Assembly: GCA_948473335.1 (NCBI GenBank) | Contig: CAOKXF010000009.1 | Location: 16,117-80,116, forward strand | Origin: an uncultured Clostridium sp. | GTDB taxonomy: Bacteria; Bacillota; Clostridia; TANB77; CAG-508 | Direction: 5' to 3' | Length of the DNA: 64,000 bases | Shown: one piece after another, positions 52,901-61,248 of the stretch | Position numbering within the stretch: the stretch's first letter is position 1 | Layout of the letters: each line of letters starts with the position of its first letter | The notes under the pieces: model-generated | Seen by the model: the letters and a program-made list of their open reading frames with translations, nothing else | What the model was told of the DNA's origin: nothing | The model's database searches: none | Position numbers and translations under genes: made by a program

Positions 52901-54841
52901 ACATACACAGGAGATGAAGTAATAGTAACATATTATTATAGAAGAAAAGCAAAAGTAATAACACATCACTACTTAGAAGGAACAGAAGAGAAAATAACAA
53001 TAGAAGGAGTAGAAGTAGAAGATGAAATACAAACAGGAAAAATAGGAGACACATTTACAACAAAAGTATATGAAAACTTACCAGAATACTATGAAAATAC
53101 ATCTTCAAGTGAAATAACAAGTGGAAGGTATACAGAAGAAACAATAGAAGTAATCTATTATTATAAATTAAAAGAATATAATTATAGAGTAGAATACTAC
53201 TATAATGACCAAAAAGATGAAGAAGCAACAGAAAAAGGAAAAGAAGAATATGGAAAAGAAATAGTAGGATATGTAAGTAAACCAAAAGAAGGATACAAAT
53301 TCAAAAAAGAAGAAAATGTGCCACTAAAAATAACAGAGAATGAAGAAAATAATGTAATAAAAATTTACTATGTAACAGATAACATAAGTTATACAGTAAA
53401 CTATTTAGAAGAAGATACAGAAGAAGAATTACATGAACCAAAGATAGTAGAAAATCAAGAATTTGGAGCAACAATAACAACAAGTAGCGAAATAATAGAC
53501 ATTGAGGGATATGAATACAGTAGTATTGATAGAGACAAATTAACAATAGGAATAGACGAAACCAAAAATGCAATTAACATCTATTATATTAAAAGATCAG
53601 ATTTAAAATATACAGTAAACTACTTAGAAAAAGACACAAATGAAATATTACATGAAGCAAAGACAGTAGAAAACCAAGTATTTGGAGGAATAATAACATC
53701 AAGTACAGAAGTAATAGAAATACCAGGATATAAATATGATAGTGTAGACAAAGAAAGCATAACTATACAAGTAGATGAGACACAGAATATAATAAATATA
53801 TATTATACAATAAGGACAGACATTAAATATAAAGTAGAATACTACTATAATGGAATACAAGATGAGGAAGAAACAGAAGAATATGAAGGAACATATAAAG
53901 AAGCAATAGAAAATTATGAAGACAAGATAAAAGAAGGATACATATTAGTAGAAGTAGTAGGAATACCACTAATAATAGAAGCAGAAGAAGAAAAAAATAT
54001 AATCAAAGTATATTATGCAAAAGAAACAACAGCAACAGTAAAATACATAGACAAAACAACAAATGAAATAATAGAAGAAAGAACAGAAAAAGGATATGTA
54101 GGAAAAGAATTTGTAACAGAAGCAAAAGACTTTGAAAACTATGTATTAGTAGAAGAGCCAGAAGAAAAAACAGTAATAATGGAAGAAGACGAAGTAATAG
54201 TAAGATATTATTATGTACATGTATCAAGTGGAGTAATAGAAAAACACATAGATATGAACACAGACGAAATACTATACAATACAACACATGAAGGAAACGA
54301 AGGAGACGAATATACAACAAAACCAAAAGAATTTAAAGGATATAGTCTAGTAGAAGAAAAATATCCAGAAAATGCAGAAGGAAAAATGAAAAGGGAGGTA
54401 ATAACAGTAAATTACTATTACAAGAAAAAAGAAGCAGCAACAGTAATCATAAAATACATAGACAAAGAAACAAATGAAGAAATAAAAGAAAAGATAGTAA
54501 TAGAAGGATATGAAGGAGATGAATATAAGACAGAACGAAAAGAACTAGAAGGATATGAATTCGTTGAAGTAGTAGGAGAACAAGAAGGAACAATGAAAGA
54601 AGAAAAAGAAATAATCTATTATTATCAAAAAGTCAAAGAACCAGAAATACCAGGAGAAGGAGGAGCAGACATAGAAGAACCAACAGAACCAAAAGATCCA
54701 ACAGCAACAGACAAAGAGATACCATCAGCAGGACTAACAAAGGAACAAATAGCGATAATAGTTGTAACAACAATGACAGCAATAACAGGAATACTAGTAA
54801 TTGTGGGTATTAAAGGAATAAAACTAGACAAAAAACATTAA
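43910..54841 (+). CDS. giant surface protein 3 (SpaA/Cna_B-like domains, 14 propeller-like repeats, about 10 MucBP-like repeats, C-terminal anchor)
   Basis: RBS ggagga before ATG 43910 (track start 43895 lies on the RBS); N-terminal TM KIIMGVAVMLMIVALVVAIVI; repeats DGGYIVGGYF...DGMIIKY...VEWGK; IxVxYYY MucBP-like repeats; C-term IPSAGLTKEQIAIIVVTTMTAITGILVIVGIKGIKLDKKH. Confidence 0.88.
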   Translation: MARNKRSKIIMGVAVMLMIVALVVAIVIDQIAKRNRENVGLSSELARAKTYNRVEEGEEAVEGTENVKFDAFFLRDLEGNGYATGVRGTCKEIGKEDTLYMEINVQTAGYLKDAKITIDGKNFYLQTALPKDEQLANSYIGNNIKEIRFNNLTNGTQKLLTGIVRSGDYSYSSTINDAIASNINNYSREDNKIILTGTYVGEDGTEIEIRKEVPFTMDWYGTTKASIYSTTQNKYIGSCINEEEGTLNLEFTVYTEEIDKKLILKTNHTEGEIPELNGYAPILVTYTGTNATFNYDSTTRRFTIDRTSTVGEDGSIISSLSSSNSYSIKITYPLEAYQTLEAKTVQLQIPVNTYYEGYNNQNDEFTNPYKSNIAKTTIVSNYNNYQGSITNFYIEVGKQGYSPNYRNLISKQKPLKIYNGKSEGEKDDIYTVQWGVYIGTNVELGNIVMKENKDGEKQETDQFIKTNGEIESAEDVITNVGIYFSGADTVLGSNGEIKIYDEDTNNLLVTFTKNNWNKYTSSNPYKYETPVKHIRIETSKVINNGVFLDVYNIKEIDDEAITTKYEREEFDKLQYIKSTLVGHIANRYIQTKESQAYYEVPISIATIGISKKTISTQTTEKRVNITIKAEAKENQNQVKWKNGTFLIKFPTELIDVQINSISINNGSVKIDSYEVAEQDGQIFIKIVTKNITSQDYTITIDADLSPDPRIATTTRSIELYATNENETNYYYQEADIYDINNNLNTIEKVNHTTTSISMVSPNLLLTNQIATNYDEKGGIIISPQIADIKPKYAVVDQEQQEEQTAEIGIQLRNNYASTISEIQILGKIPFEGNTYVISGNKLGSTFTTKMIKTGIQVPEELREIVKVYYSENESADKDLNKAENNWKTAEQVESWDNIKTFLIDLGDYVMPTGKEFIFNYTVKIPNGLAFNKVSYSHHGVYFCLDTEQGKYRTQTEPNRLGFRIAEKYNIEIQKYQKGREKIVPGATYSITEIIQNEDGTEEKGQIKTATTNEEGKLRIGNLYVGQIYEIKETQTPGDYELNLDAIRFTSNIDEHRILTVNKIEGTTREEIAATKEEGENYKVLVKVEDEVKATLKITKKEKDTDKKLKSVKYVITGYNLLTTGQALTTDANGEASIKGLSIGQEYVLREVKAEGYYLGEAVTFKITNNNGAYGTEIIGGTVKDYNMIEENHIPQLSITLENEKIPTYDLEITKIKRTTDVQMSDKEGEESSTEEQVTYLEGARFKLYKNNELIGEYITNDKGKIVISNLYQYIEEKDENATYTLKEVIAPEGYSKVKDIKFKVQEDEGLKFINIDEKQSKYTAEGNTVKLIIEDSPLFKLIKKDGETGKVLSNIKFVIYNIDDGEKPATNSKGEILGTKELINGKEYYTLLTDSNGEITVDLPEGLYKAVEVEVPDKYDKSNSSHYFSIGSSSKGKEILVAKWTKTVGDEINCIIETSDGGYLIGGYFKSPSIDLGNGEVLNNNGSRPYSDGLIIKYSESGEAEWGKAVGGSDGEQITCIIETRDGGYIVGGYFYSSRIDLGNGEVLSNYDTRGYSDGMIIKYDSEGNVEWGKAVGGSDGDYIRCITDTQDEGYIVGGYFNSSSIDLGNGKVLNNNRTSYLDGMIIKYGVDGEVEWGKAVGGSDGEQITCIIETRDGGYIVGGYFYSSRIDLGNGEVLSNYDTRGYSDGMIIKYDSEGNVEWGKAVGGSSSDQIICIIETREGGYLVGGNFRSEHIFLENGINLYNTSDSDPYGGEKYYNGMLIKYNNNGEAEWGKVVGGSSSDYINCIIETREGGYLVGGYFNSSSIDLGNGKVLNNNRTSYLDGMIIKYGVDGEVEWGKVVGGDQGDQITSVLETIDGGYVVGGAFKNVKLENGIELNGEISIIKYSTMVMPDIKIENAKSIGGNSRDYINCIVETSDGGYLTSGYFKSPSIDLGNGVVLNSKDNNINYADGMIIKYSESGEVEWGKVVGGSSDDSINRIIETRDGGYLVGGYFASSNIDLENGVVLKNNGSTNYYDGMIVKYDSEGNVEWGKTIGGDNTDQITCVVEIQDGGYVVGGNFYSQSINLENGVVLNNHNINNSSDGMIIKYDEQGNLEWGKTIGGDNTDQITCVVETQDGGYVVGGFFYGNSIDLGNGVVLNKTLSSMNGMIIKYKANGEAEWGKVVGENSMEQITCITGTSDGGYVVGGYFISNSIDLGNGVVLNNNSISSFYGDGMIIKYNSEGNIEWGKVIGESYTERINCIVETRDGGYIVGGYFNGNSIETEINHGGYDGIIIKCDTYGNTEWIKAIGGSRNDYINCIIETQDGKYAVGGYFESSSIDLGNREELNNSGYCNGMLLEVTGKMETPEIQELVIENVRKEFKITTKVEEIDGVKGGTISGEGKIAYEKVKYGDSSTKEIIMIPNKDYEIMGITVNGKEYPFIANEDGTYTMPQFENMVENKHIVVTFAMKDNKITINKVDRRTREPLAGVRFRLDQIEERTEPENVIGELTNNGQTYIEIDKTNEIADVLGKLTNNGTYYFVEQEGKYIPTNSKTYQTANGGTTGKHNTIANSYIEIDLSNKEGKYVVCINAEVSSESADRGYATITETTIAPAYNSTNGQFIYISGTQGAKEYTSAILEGGKTYYLHLGYRKNGSVDTGKDQIIFNSIKVYGTTSTTYNFVSTEGKYESNNQRQDNTVANSYIPIDLRSYKGKYNLIVNAQVSSQNGNDIGYVTITENTDRPAYSSSTGRLIYISGEQEAKDYTTVLEGGKQYYLHLGYYKNASTSTGDDKFTINNIEVKLNDSELYHTEVETNSQGQAITQIPFGKYSITEIKAPEGYNILAEPLIIEFRANGEHEFTIENQKSAKVKVNHYKAIKNEDGTYTYTEEKVAESQILEGKVEEDYTSIPHLDLSQYKLIKNENGEYAIPENATGKFAEEQIEVIYYYEEKQIPLKVHHYIEGTEEKVPLKDGTEAEDIVKGGKENEEYTTEAISGEKLSEEYELIEIPENANGTYTGDEVIVTYYYRRKAKVITHHYLEGTEEKITIEGVEVEDEIQTGKIGDTFTTKVYENLPEYYENTSSSEITSGRYTEETIEVIYYYKLKEYNYRVEYYYNDQKDEEATEKGKEEYGKEIVGYVSKPKEGYKFKKEENVPLKITENEENNVIKIYYVTDNISYTVNYLEEDTEEELHEPKIVENQEFGATITTSSEIIDIEGYEYSSIDRDKLTIGIDETKNAINIYYIKRSDLKYTVNYLEKDTNEILHEAKTVENQVFGGIITSSTEVIEIPGYKYDSVDKESITIQVDETQNIINIYYTIRTDIKYKVEYYYNGIQDEEETEEYEGTYKEAIENYEDKIKEGYILVEVVGIPLIIEAEEEKNIIKVYYAKETTATVKYIDKTTNEIIEERTEKGYVGKEFVTEAKDFENYVLVEEPEEKTVIMEEDEVIVRYYYVHVSSGVIEKHIDMNTDEILYNTTHEGNEGDEYTTKPKEFKGYSLVEEKYPENAEGKMKREVITVNYYYKKKEAATVIIKYIDKETNEEIKEKIVIEGYEGDEYKTERKELEGYEFVEVVGEQEGTMKEEKEIIYYYQKVKEPEIPGEGGADIEEPTEPKDPTATDKEIPSAGLTKEQIAIIVVTTMTAITGILVIVGIKGIKLDKKH
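48422..48646 (+). repeat. 225-bp perfect direct repeat, first copy
   Basis: Identical by eye to 48815-49039 (offset 393 bp = 131 codons, two propeller repeats). Confidence 0.88.
48815..49039 (+). repeat. 225-bp perfect direct repeat, second copy
   Basis: See 48422-48646. Confidence 0.88.
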
Positions 54842-55022
54842 AATAGTAAATAATAAAATATTTAAAGAACTCATATTTTTATGAGTTCTTTAAGTAAATA
54901 AAAATATTTAACAACTTTAGATTATGACACAAACAATTATAATGGAAAAAAACAAATAAGTGCAATTGATTTTTTATTAAAAAGAATAGAATTATAATAA
55001 GAAAACTAAATATTATTAATCT

Positions 55023-55088
55023 AAAAATTCAACTAATTTATAAATAATCGTAGATTTGTATCCATTCGTAAATCAGTTGAATTTTTTA
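55023..55088. terminator. long hairpin upstream of spoIIE
   Basis: aaaaattcaactaattta ... taaatcagttgaatttttt; large loop; may terminate giant gene 3 transcripts. Confidence 0.5.
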
Positions 55089-55346
55089 AGCAATATATAA
55101 AACTGAGCAATAATAATATTTATTAAAAAATTTCCAGGTATAAAATGAAAAATTAAGACAAGAGCTTGCGTTTTCAGACAATATGTAATAAAATAAGAAA
55201 AACAATTTGTCCAAAAAACAAAAAAACAAATTGTAAATATCACAAAAAGTAAAAAACTTTTTTTGAAAGTAAACACAAAAAGACAAAAAAATAAAAAAAA
55301 ACATACTAAAATATTACCAAAAAGAAAGTTTATAGAGGTGGTAAGG

Positions 55347-57803
55347 ATGTTTCAAAATATACAATACGAAGAAGTAGGACAAGAAGAGAGTAGCAAAATA
55401 GATATAATCAATATAATAAAAAATATATTCACAACAAAAAATATATTAATATACACAATAGCATTTTTAGTATCAACAATAAGTTTAGGAGGAGAAGTAT
55501 CTCCATTCAGTATAGCACTAGTAGGAGCAAGCTTTTCAGCAGGGATACCAGCATTTGGAATAATAATAATATCAATAATAGGAAACATTGTAGGATTTGG
55601 AGCAACAGGAGGACTAAATTATATATTAACACTACTAATGCTAATGATAACATATGTAATAAAGAGACCAACATACAATGAAGAAAACAAAAACGAGAAA
55701 ATTAAATTAGGAAAAAGATTATTTATAAGTGTATTAACAGTAATGATATGCAGATATGTAATAAGTACATTCACAATATATAACCTAATAGCGAACATAA
55801 CAAACGCACTAATAGTAGTAATATTTTATAAAATTTTCACAAATTCATTAGGAGTATTGGAAGAAGTAAACGTAAAAAAAGCATTTTCACTAGAAGAAGT
55901 AATGGGAGCAAGCCTAATACTAGCAGTATCAATATCAGCATTAGGAGACATAGGAATATTTGGACTATCAATAAGAAATATATTAAGCATATTTATAGTA
56001 TTAATATTAGGGTGGAAGAATGGAGTACTAATAGGAACAACATCAGGAGTAACAATAGGAGCAGTATTAGGAATAATAGCTCAATATGAACCAAGTGTGG
56101 TAGCACTATATGCAATATCAGGAATGCTAGCAGGACTACTAAACAGATTTGGAAAGATAGGCGTAATAATAGGATTTATAGTAGGAAATGGAATATTAGC
56201 ATACATATCAAATGGAACAACGTTAGATGCACAAATACTAAAAGAAATTTTAGTAGCAGCAATAGGACTATTAGCAGTGCCAACAAGAATAAATATAAAT
56301 ATAGAAGAATTCATGAATAGTTCAAGATTATTACCAGCATATTCAAACAAAACATTAGTAACAGGACAAGCAACTGTGGACAAGCTAAATGTTGTAACAG
56401 AGACAATAGAAGATATAGCAAAAACATATGAAAATGACAAAGAACTAGAAGAATTAATTCAAGAGAAAACAATAGAAGATAAAAATAGAGATTTATTTAT
56501 ATCAGAACTATTAAATGAACTAGATGATATAAAAGATAATATGTTATATGATGATTTAAGTAAAGTTCCAAACAAAATAGTAAATGAGATATATACAATA
56601 TTAATAGACAAGCAACAAATAAGCAGAAAAGATTTATTAAAAGCATTTGCAAAGTTTAATAGTTATATAATAGGATTTGATGATGAGAAAGTAAGTAAAT
56701 ACTTAGAAGACAACATAAGACAAGTTATAAACAAAATAAATTCAGCATATAGAGTAAGTAAAGCAAACTTTATATGCCAAGAAAAAATAAAAGAAAACAA
56801 AAAGAGTATGCAATCACAATTAGGACAGATTTCAAAAGCAATAACAAATATAGCAACTCAAATACAAGAAGAAGTAGTAGAAGAAAAACAAGATTACAGA
56901 GAAGAAAAAGAAAAGATATTATTACTATTAAAACAGAAAGACATAAAAATAGAAGAACTATGGATTAGAAGGAAAAAAGGAGACAGATACTTTGTAGATA
57001 TATATGTAAATATACTAAATCAAGGTATAGTAAATAATGACATAGAGAAAATAGAAAAGATATTAACAGAAGTACTAAGAGATAAAATAAAATTAAATGA
57101 AAGAACATCAAAAATAACAAAGGGAAAAAGTTTATTAAGTTTTACATCAACAGACAAATATGAAATGAGCATAGGGATAACTGGAAGTACAAAAAGTAAA
57201 AGTACAGTATCAGGAGATTCAATACTAAATATAAGACTAAATGATGGAAAAAATTTAATAGCAATAAGTGATGGAATGGGATCAGGACCAGAAGCAAGAA
57301 AAAGTAGTCAAATAGCAATAAAAATGTTAGAAAGATTATTATCATCAGGATTTAACCAAAATATATCAGTAGAATTAATAAACAAAGCAGTATTAAATAA
57401 TACAGAAGAAATATTTGCAACTCTAGATATTGCCATAGTAGACTTATATAAAGGAAACATAGAATTTATCAAAAATGGAGCAGCGCCAACATACATAAAA
57501 AATGAAAGCAAAGTGCAAATAATAAAAACACTAACATTGCCAACAGGAGCATTAGAAGAAATTAAATTGACAACATATGACAAAGACTTAGTAAAGGGAG
57601 ACATAATAGTAATGTGTAGCGATGGAATAATAGATTCAAATGTTGAATATAAAAATAAGGAGTTATGGTTAAAATATTTACTAGAAGATATGGAAGCACA
57701 AAATCCACAAAAGATGGCAGATATTATATTAAAAGAGGCAATAGATAACAATTATGGAATAAATAAAGATGATATGAGTGTTATAGTTCTAAAAGTAAAA
57801 TAA
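55347..57803 (+). CDS. spoIIE: stage II sporulation protein E (PP2C-type phosphatase)
   Basis: N-terminal multi-TM region; PP2C: LIAISDGMGSGPEARKSSQIAIKMLERLL, DIAIVDLYKGNIEFIKNGAAPTYI, DIIVMCSDGIIDSN. ATG 55347 after gaggtgg. Confidence 0.93.
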   Translation: MFQNIQYEEVGQEESSKIDIINIIKNIFTTKNILIYTIAFLVSTISLGGEVSPFSIALVGASFSAGIPAFGIIIISIIGNIVGFGATGGLNYILTLLMLMITYVIKRPTYNEENKNEKIKLGKRLFISVLTVMICRYVISTFTIYNLIANITNALIVVIFYKIFTNSLGVLEEVNVKKAFSLEEVMGASLILAVSISALGDIGIFGLSIRNILSIFIVLILGWKNGVLIGTTSGVTIGAVLGIIAQYEPSVVALYAISGMLAGLLNRFGKIGVIIGFIVGNGILAYISNGTTLDAQILKEILVAAIGLLAVPTRININIEEFMNSSRLLPAYSNKTLVTGQATVDKLNVVTETIEDIAKTYENDKELEELIQEKTIEDKNRDLFISELLNELDDIKDNMLYDDLSKVPNKIVNEIYTILIDKQQISRKDLLKAFAKFNSYIIGFDDEKVSKYLEDNIRQVINKINSAYRVSKANFICQEKIKENKKSMQSQLGQISKAITNIATQIQEEVVEEKQDYREEKEKILLLLKQKDIKIEELWIRRKKGDRYFVDIYVNILNQGIVNNDIEKIEKILTEVLRDKIKLNERTSKITKGKSLLSFTSTDKYEMSIGITGSTKSKSTVSGDSILNIRLNDGKNLIAISDGMGSGPEARKSSQIAIKMLERLLSSGFNQNISVELINKAVLNNTEEIFATLDIAIVDLYKGNIEFIKNGAAPTYIKNESKVQIIKTLTLPTGALEEIKLTTYDKDLVKGDIIVMCSDGIIDSNVEYKNKELWLKYLLEDMEAQNPQKMADIILKEAIDNNYGINKDDMSVIVLKVK

Positions 57804-57860
57804 AGAAAAAGCAAATGAAAATTAGAATAATAAAAACAAAAAATAAATTTAAAATATGAC

Positions 57861-57890
57861 AAAATCCCCTTGTAATTGAAGGGGATTTTT
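57861..57890 (+). terminator. intrinsic terminator after spoIIE
   Basis: aaaatccccttgtaattgaaggggattttt. Confidence 0.88.
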
Positions 57891-57996
57891 GATATATTAT
57901 AAATACAAAAAACTCACCACTATCGTGATGACTTTCCTAAAAATATAAAAAATAAGGAGGAAGTGTTAGTAGTTTAAACTAACATCAGCTAAAATT

Positions 57997-59526
57997 ATGA
58001 GAAGTCGAAGTGAAAGAAGAAATAGATATTCAGATGACAATAAATTAAATTATACAAAAGTATTAGCTGTAATAATTGCAATAATAGTAGTAATAGTATT
58101 TGTAATGGCAATTAGACAATTATTAACAATGGATATAATACCTAAAAAAGGAAATGAATATTTTGCTCTATATGAACAAGACAAATGGGGAGTAATAGAT
58201 AATAGAGGAAATGTTGTAATAGTACCATCATATGCTGAAATGATAATAATACCAAATCAAAAACACGATATATTCATTTGTACATATGAGATAAATAATA
58301 AAACAGGAGAATATAAAAGTAAAGTCTTAAATAAGAAAAATAAAGAAATATTCCAAGAATATGAACAAGTAGAAGCATTAGAAAATTATGATAAGGCACA
58401 AAACATATGGTATGAAGAAGACATATTAAAAGTAAAACAAAATGGAAAATATGGACTAATCAATTTTAAAGGGACTAAAATAGCAGAATGTGAATATGAC
58501 AAAATATATGCACTAAAAGGAATAGAAGGAAGCATAATAGTAGAAAAAGACGGAAAGCTAGGATTATTAGATAATACGGGAAGAAAAATAATAGATACAG
58601 AATACAAAGAAATACTAGGAATAGGAACAAAAAGTGACGAAGGATATATTACAGTTGATGAACAGGGAAAATATGGAGTAATAAGTTACACAAAAGAACA
58701 AATATTACAAAATAAATATGAATATATAGAACCAATATATGGAAAAGATTTATTTGTAATAAAAGACAAAAATCAACAACAGTTAATAAATGCAAATGGA
58801 GAAATAATACTAGACAGTGGATATAGTAAAATTGAATCAATATTGAAAAATGAAACACAAGGAGTAATTTTTGAAAGAGAACAAAAATATGGAATAATGG
58901 GAACAGACAGAATGATATTAGTAAAACCTCAATATGACAGTTTAAAAGAATTAGAGAATGGAAAGATTGTAGCAGAAAAAGATGGAAAAAAAGGAATTAT
59001 AAATATGCAAGATACAGAAGAATTACCATTTAGCTATAAAAGTATAAACTATAACAAGAAAGCAAACCTATATATAGCAGAAGACACAGACAATAATACA
59101 TCAATAATAGATCAAGATTATAATATAAAACTAATAGGAATACTAACAGAATTCAATGAAGAAGATGAATATATAAGGATGAGAATAGGAACAGAATATC
59201 AATATTACAATTTCAAATGTGAAGAAACAAGTAATATAGATGTATTAAAAGGTAATACACTATTCTTAAAACAAGAAAATGGAAAATATGGATATGTAAA
59301 CAAAAAAGGAGAAACTGTAGTTGACTATATATATGATGATGCAACAGAGCAAAATATATATGGATATGTAGCAGTAAAGAAAAATGGACTATGGGGTTCA
59401 ATAGATAGAGATGGGAAAGAAATAGTTGCACCAAAATATGAACTAACAAATAACATAATAATAAATTTCATAGGAAAGTGGCATTTAGGAGAAGATTTAA
59501 ATATGAAATACTATTGTGAAAAGTAA
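57997..59526 (+). CDS. membrane-anchored WG-repeat protein
   Basis: N-terminal TM VLAVIIAIIVVIVFVMAI; about 10 repeats such as QDKWGVIDNRGNVVIVPSYAEM, NGKYGLINFKGTKIAECEYDKI, NGKYGYVNKKGETVVDYIYDDA. Confidence 0.85.
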   Translation: MRSRSERRNRYSDDNKLNYTKVLAVIIAIIVVIVFVMAIRQLLTMDIIPKKGNEYFALYEQDKWGVIDNRGNVVIVPSYAEMIIIPNQKHDIFICTYEINNKTGEYKSKVLNKKNKEIFQEYEQVEALENYDKAQNIWYEEDILKVKQNGKYGLINFKGTKIAECEYDKIYALKGIEGSIIVEKDGKLGLLDNTGRKIIDTEYKEILGIGTKSDEGYITVDEQGKYGVISYTKEQILQNKYEYIEPIYGKDLFVIKDKNQQQLINANGEIILDSGYSKIESILKNETQGVIFEREQKYGIMGTDRMILVKPQYDSLKELENGKIVAEKDGKKGIINMQDTEELPFSYKSINYNKKANLYIAEDTDNNTSIIDQDYNIKLIGILTEFNEEDEYIRMRIGTEYQYYNFKCEETSNIDVLKGNTLFLKQENGKYGYVNKKGETVVDYIYDDATEQNIYGYVAVKKNGLWGSIDRDGKEIVAPKYELTNNIIINFIGKWHLGEDLNMKYYCEK

Positions 59527-59589
59527 AAGAAAAGGTAATACAAAAAGAAGAAACATAAGAAAAACCTTATGAAAGGAATGAAATAAAAA

Positions 59590-60819
59590 ATGGAACTAAA
59601 GACTAAATTTCAATATACATATTTTATACACTCATATAAAATAAGAGATAACAAATATAGCAAATATATTCAAAGATTATTAAAAAATCCGAAATGCAAA
59701 TTAAAGATTTTTGAGAAGCATAAAGATATAGGAATATATAACTTCTTTACACCAAAAGTAAGAAACTATATGTTCAGCACATTTGATTTTACTAAATCAA
59801 AAATTAGAAGATTAGAAGAATTGCCAGTAGAAACAAAAGCAGCTATATTATCAAAAGAACCATGTATAATGTTTGAATATGATATAGAAAAGGATATACA
59901 AGGTAAGGCAGGAGAGCAAAAGGGAATTTTCTTCAAAATACGAAAAGTAGAAATAGTATGTTTTAATACAGGGATATGTATGCTAAGTCTAAAAACAGAT
60001 ATAGAAAATAGTGAATATTTTTCAGATGTATTAAATTTTAACTATAAATTCAATAAGCTAAATAGTGAGGAAGCATTAGTAGATTATGACAAGATAAGAA
60101 TACAGACAGATAAATTTGAAGGAGCATTAACATTTAAAAAGTTTATAGATGAATTGACAGGTGGAAACTTAGCAGAAGTAGGAAATATAGATACACAAGA
60201 ATATTTAACATTTGCATATACATGTATAGATCAAAGCTATTGGAGCAATGCAATGGATTTTGAAAGAATTAAATCAGATTATATTAAGTATGTAAAAGTA
60301 CTTCCAAATGATAATAGTGTGTCATATAGCAGTTTTGGAATGACAAAAATAATAGATAAGTGGAATTATGCAAAATTGGGTATAACAAAGTCAGGAGTAA
60401 CACTATTAACTTCAAGTATTGACTTAAATAATTATACTGTATTACCACAAGATTTTGAAAATCAATATCTATATGCATATATGTTATTATCATACATGAA
60501 AATATATTTAAGAATGATTAAGCTAGAATTTAGACAAAAAGTAAATATAAAAAGTACACGAAAGAAATTATTGCAATTTACAAAAGAATTATGGATTCAA
60601 GAAATAACAAATGATGATATAGGAACTTTATATTATCATAATTTAAAGGAAGTATTAGAGCTAGATAATTTATATTTTAAAGTTAAAAATCAATATGATT
60701 TAGTATACAAAGAACTTAATGTAGAAAAAAATATAAAAACAAATGTTATAATTACTATTATACTTGTAACTACTTTGATTTTAAACATAGTAAGCTACTT
60801 TGCTCTCATAAAGAAATAA
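59590..60819 (+). CDS. uncharacterized protein with C-terminal TM segment
   Basis: 409-aa ORF with RBS gaaagg; single C-terminal TM TNVIITIILVTTLILNIVSYFALIKK; no family recognised. Confidence 0.72.
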   Translation: MELKTKFQYTYFIHSYKIRDNKYSKYIQRLLKNPKCKLKIFEKHKDIGIYNFFTPKVRNYMFSTFDFTKSKIRRLEELPVETKAAILSKEPCIMFEYDIEKDIQGKAGEQKGIFFKIRKVEIVCFNTGICMLSLKTDIENSEYFSDVLNFNYKFNKLNSEEALVDYDKIRIQTDKFEGALTFKKFIDELTGGNLAEVGNIDTQEYLTFAYTCIDQSYWSNAMDFERIKSDYIKYVKVLPNDNSVSYSSFGMTKIIDKWNYAKLGITKSGVTLLTSSIDLNNYTVLPQDFENQYLYAYMLLSYMKIYLRMIKLEFRQKVNIKSTRKKLLQFTKELWIQEITNDDIGTLYYHNLKEVLELDNLYFKVKNQYDLVYKELNVEKNIKTNVIITIILVTTLILNIVSYFALIKK

Positions 60820-60846
60820 CGAAATCAACATAGAAGGAAAACAAAA

Positions 60847-61224
60847 ATGGAAATAAAATGTGGAATAGATATAATAGAAATATCAAGAATAAAAGAAAGT
60901 ATAGAAAATGATACTCAGGAAAAATTCAAAAATAGAGTATTTACACAAAGAGAAATAGAGTATTGCGAAAATAAGAAAAAACAAAAATATCAACACTATG
61001 CAGCAAGGTTTGCTACAAAAGAAGCGGCATTTAAAGCATTATCAGAAAAAATTCCTGATAAGTATGCAATAGAATGGAAAAATATAGAGACATTTAATGA
61101 TAGTAATGGAAGGCCTCAAATTAAGTTAATGGGAATAGAGGAAAAAGACATAGAAAATATAGATGTGAGTATATCACACTGTAAAGAATATGCGGTAGCA
61201 AATGTTGTTATTTTATTCAAATAA
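60847..61224 (+). CDS. acpS: holo-[acyl-carrier-protein] synthase
   Basis: CGIDIIEISRIKESI, FTQREIEYC, YAARFATKEAAFKAL, SISHCKEYAVANVV. Confidence 0.94.
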   Translation: MEIKCGIDIIEISRIKESIENDTQEKFKNRVFTQREIEYCENKKKQKYQHYAARFATKEAAFKALSEKIPDKYAIEWKNIETFNDSNGRPQIKLMGIEEKDIENIDVSISHCKEYAVANVVILFK

Positions 61225-61248
61225 ATACGAAAGGAGAGTTAGCAAAGG

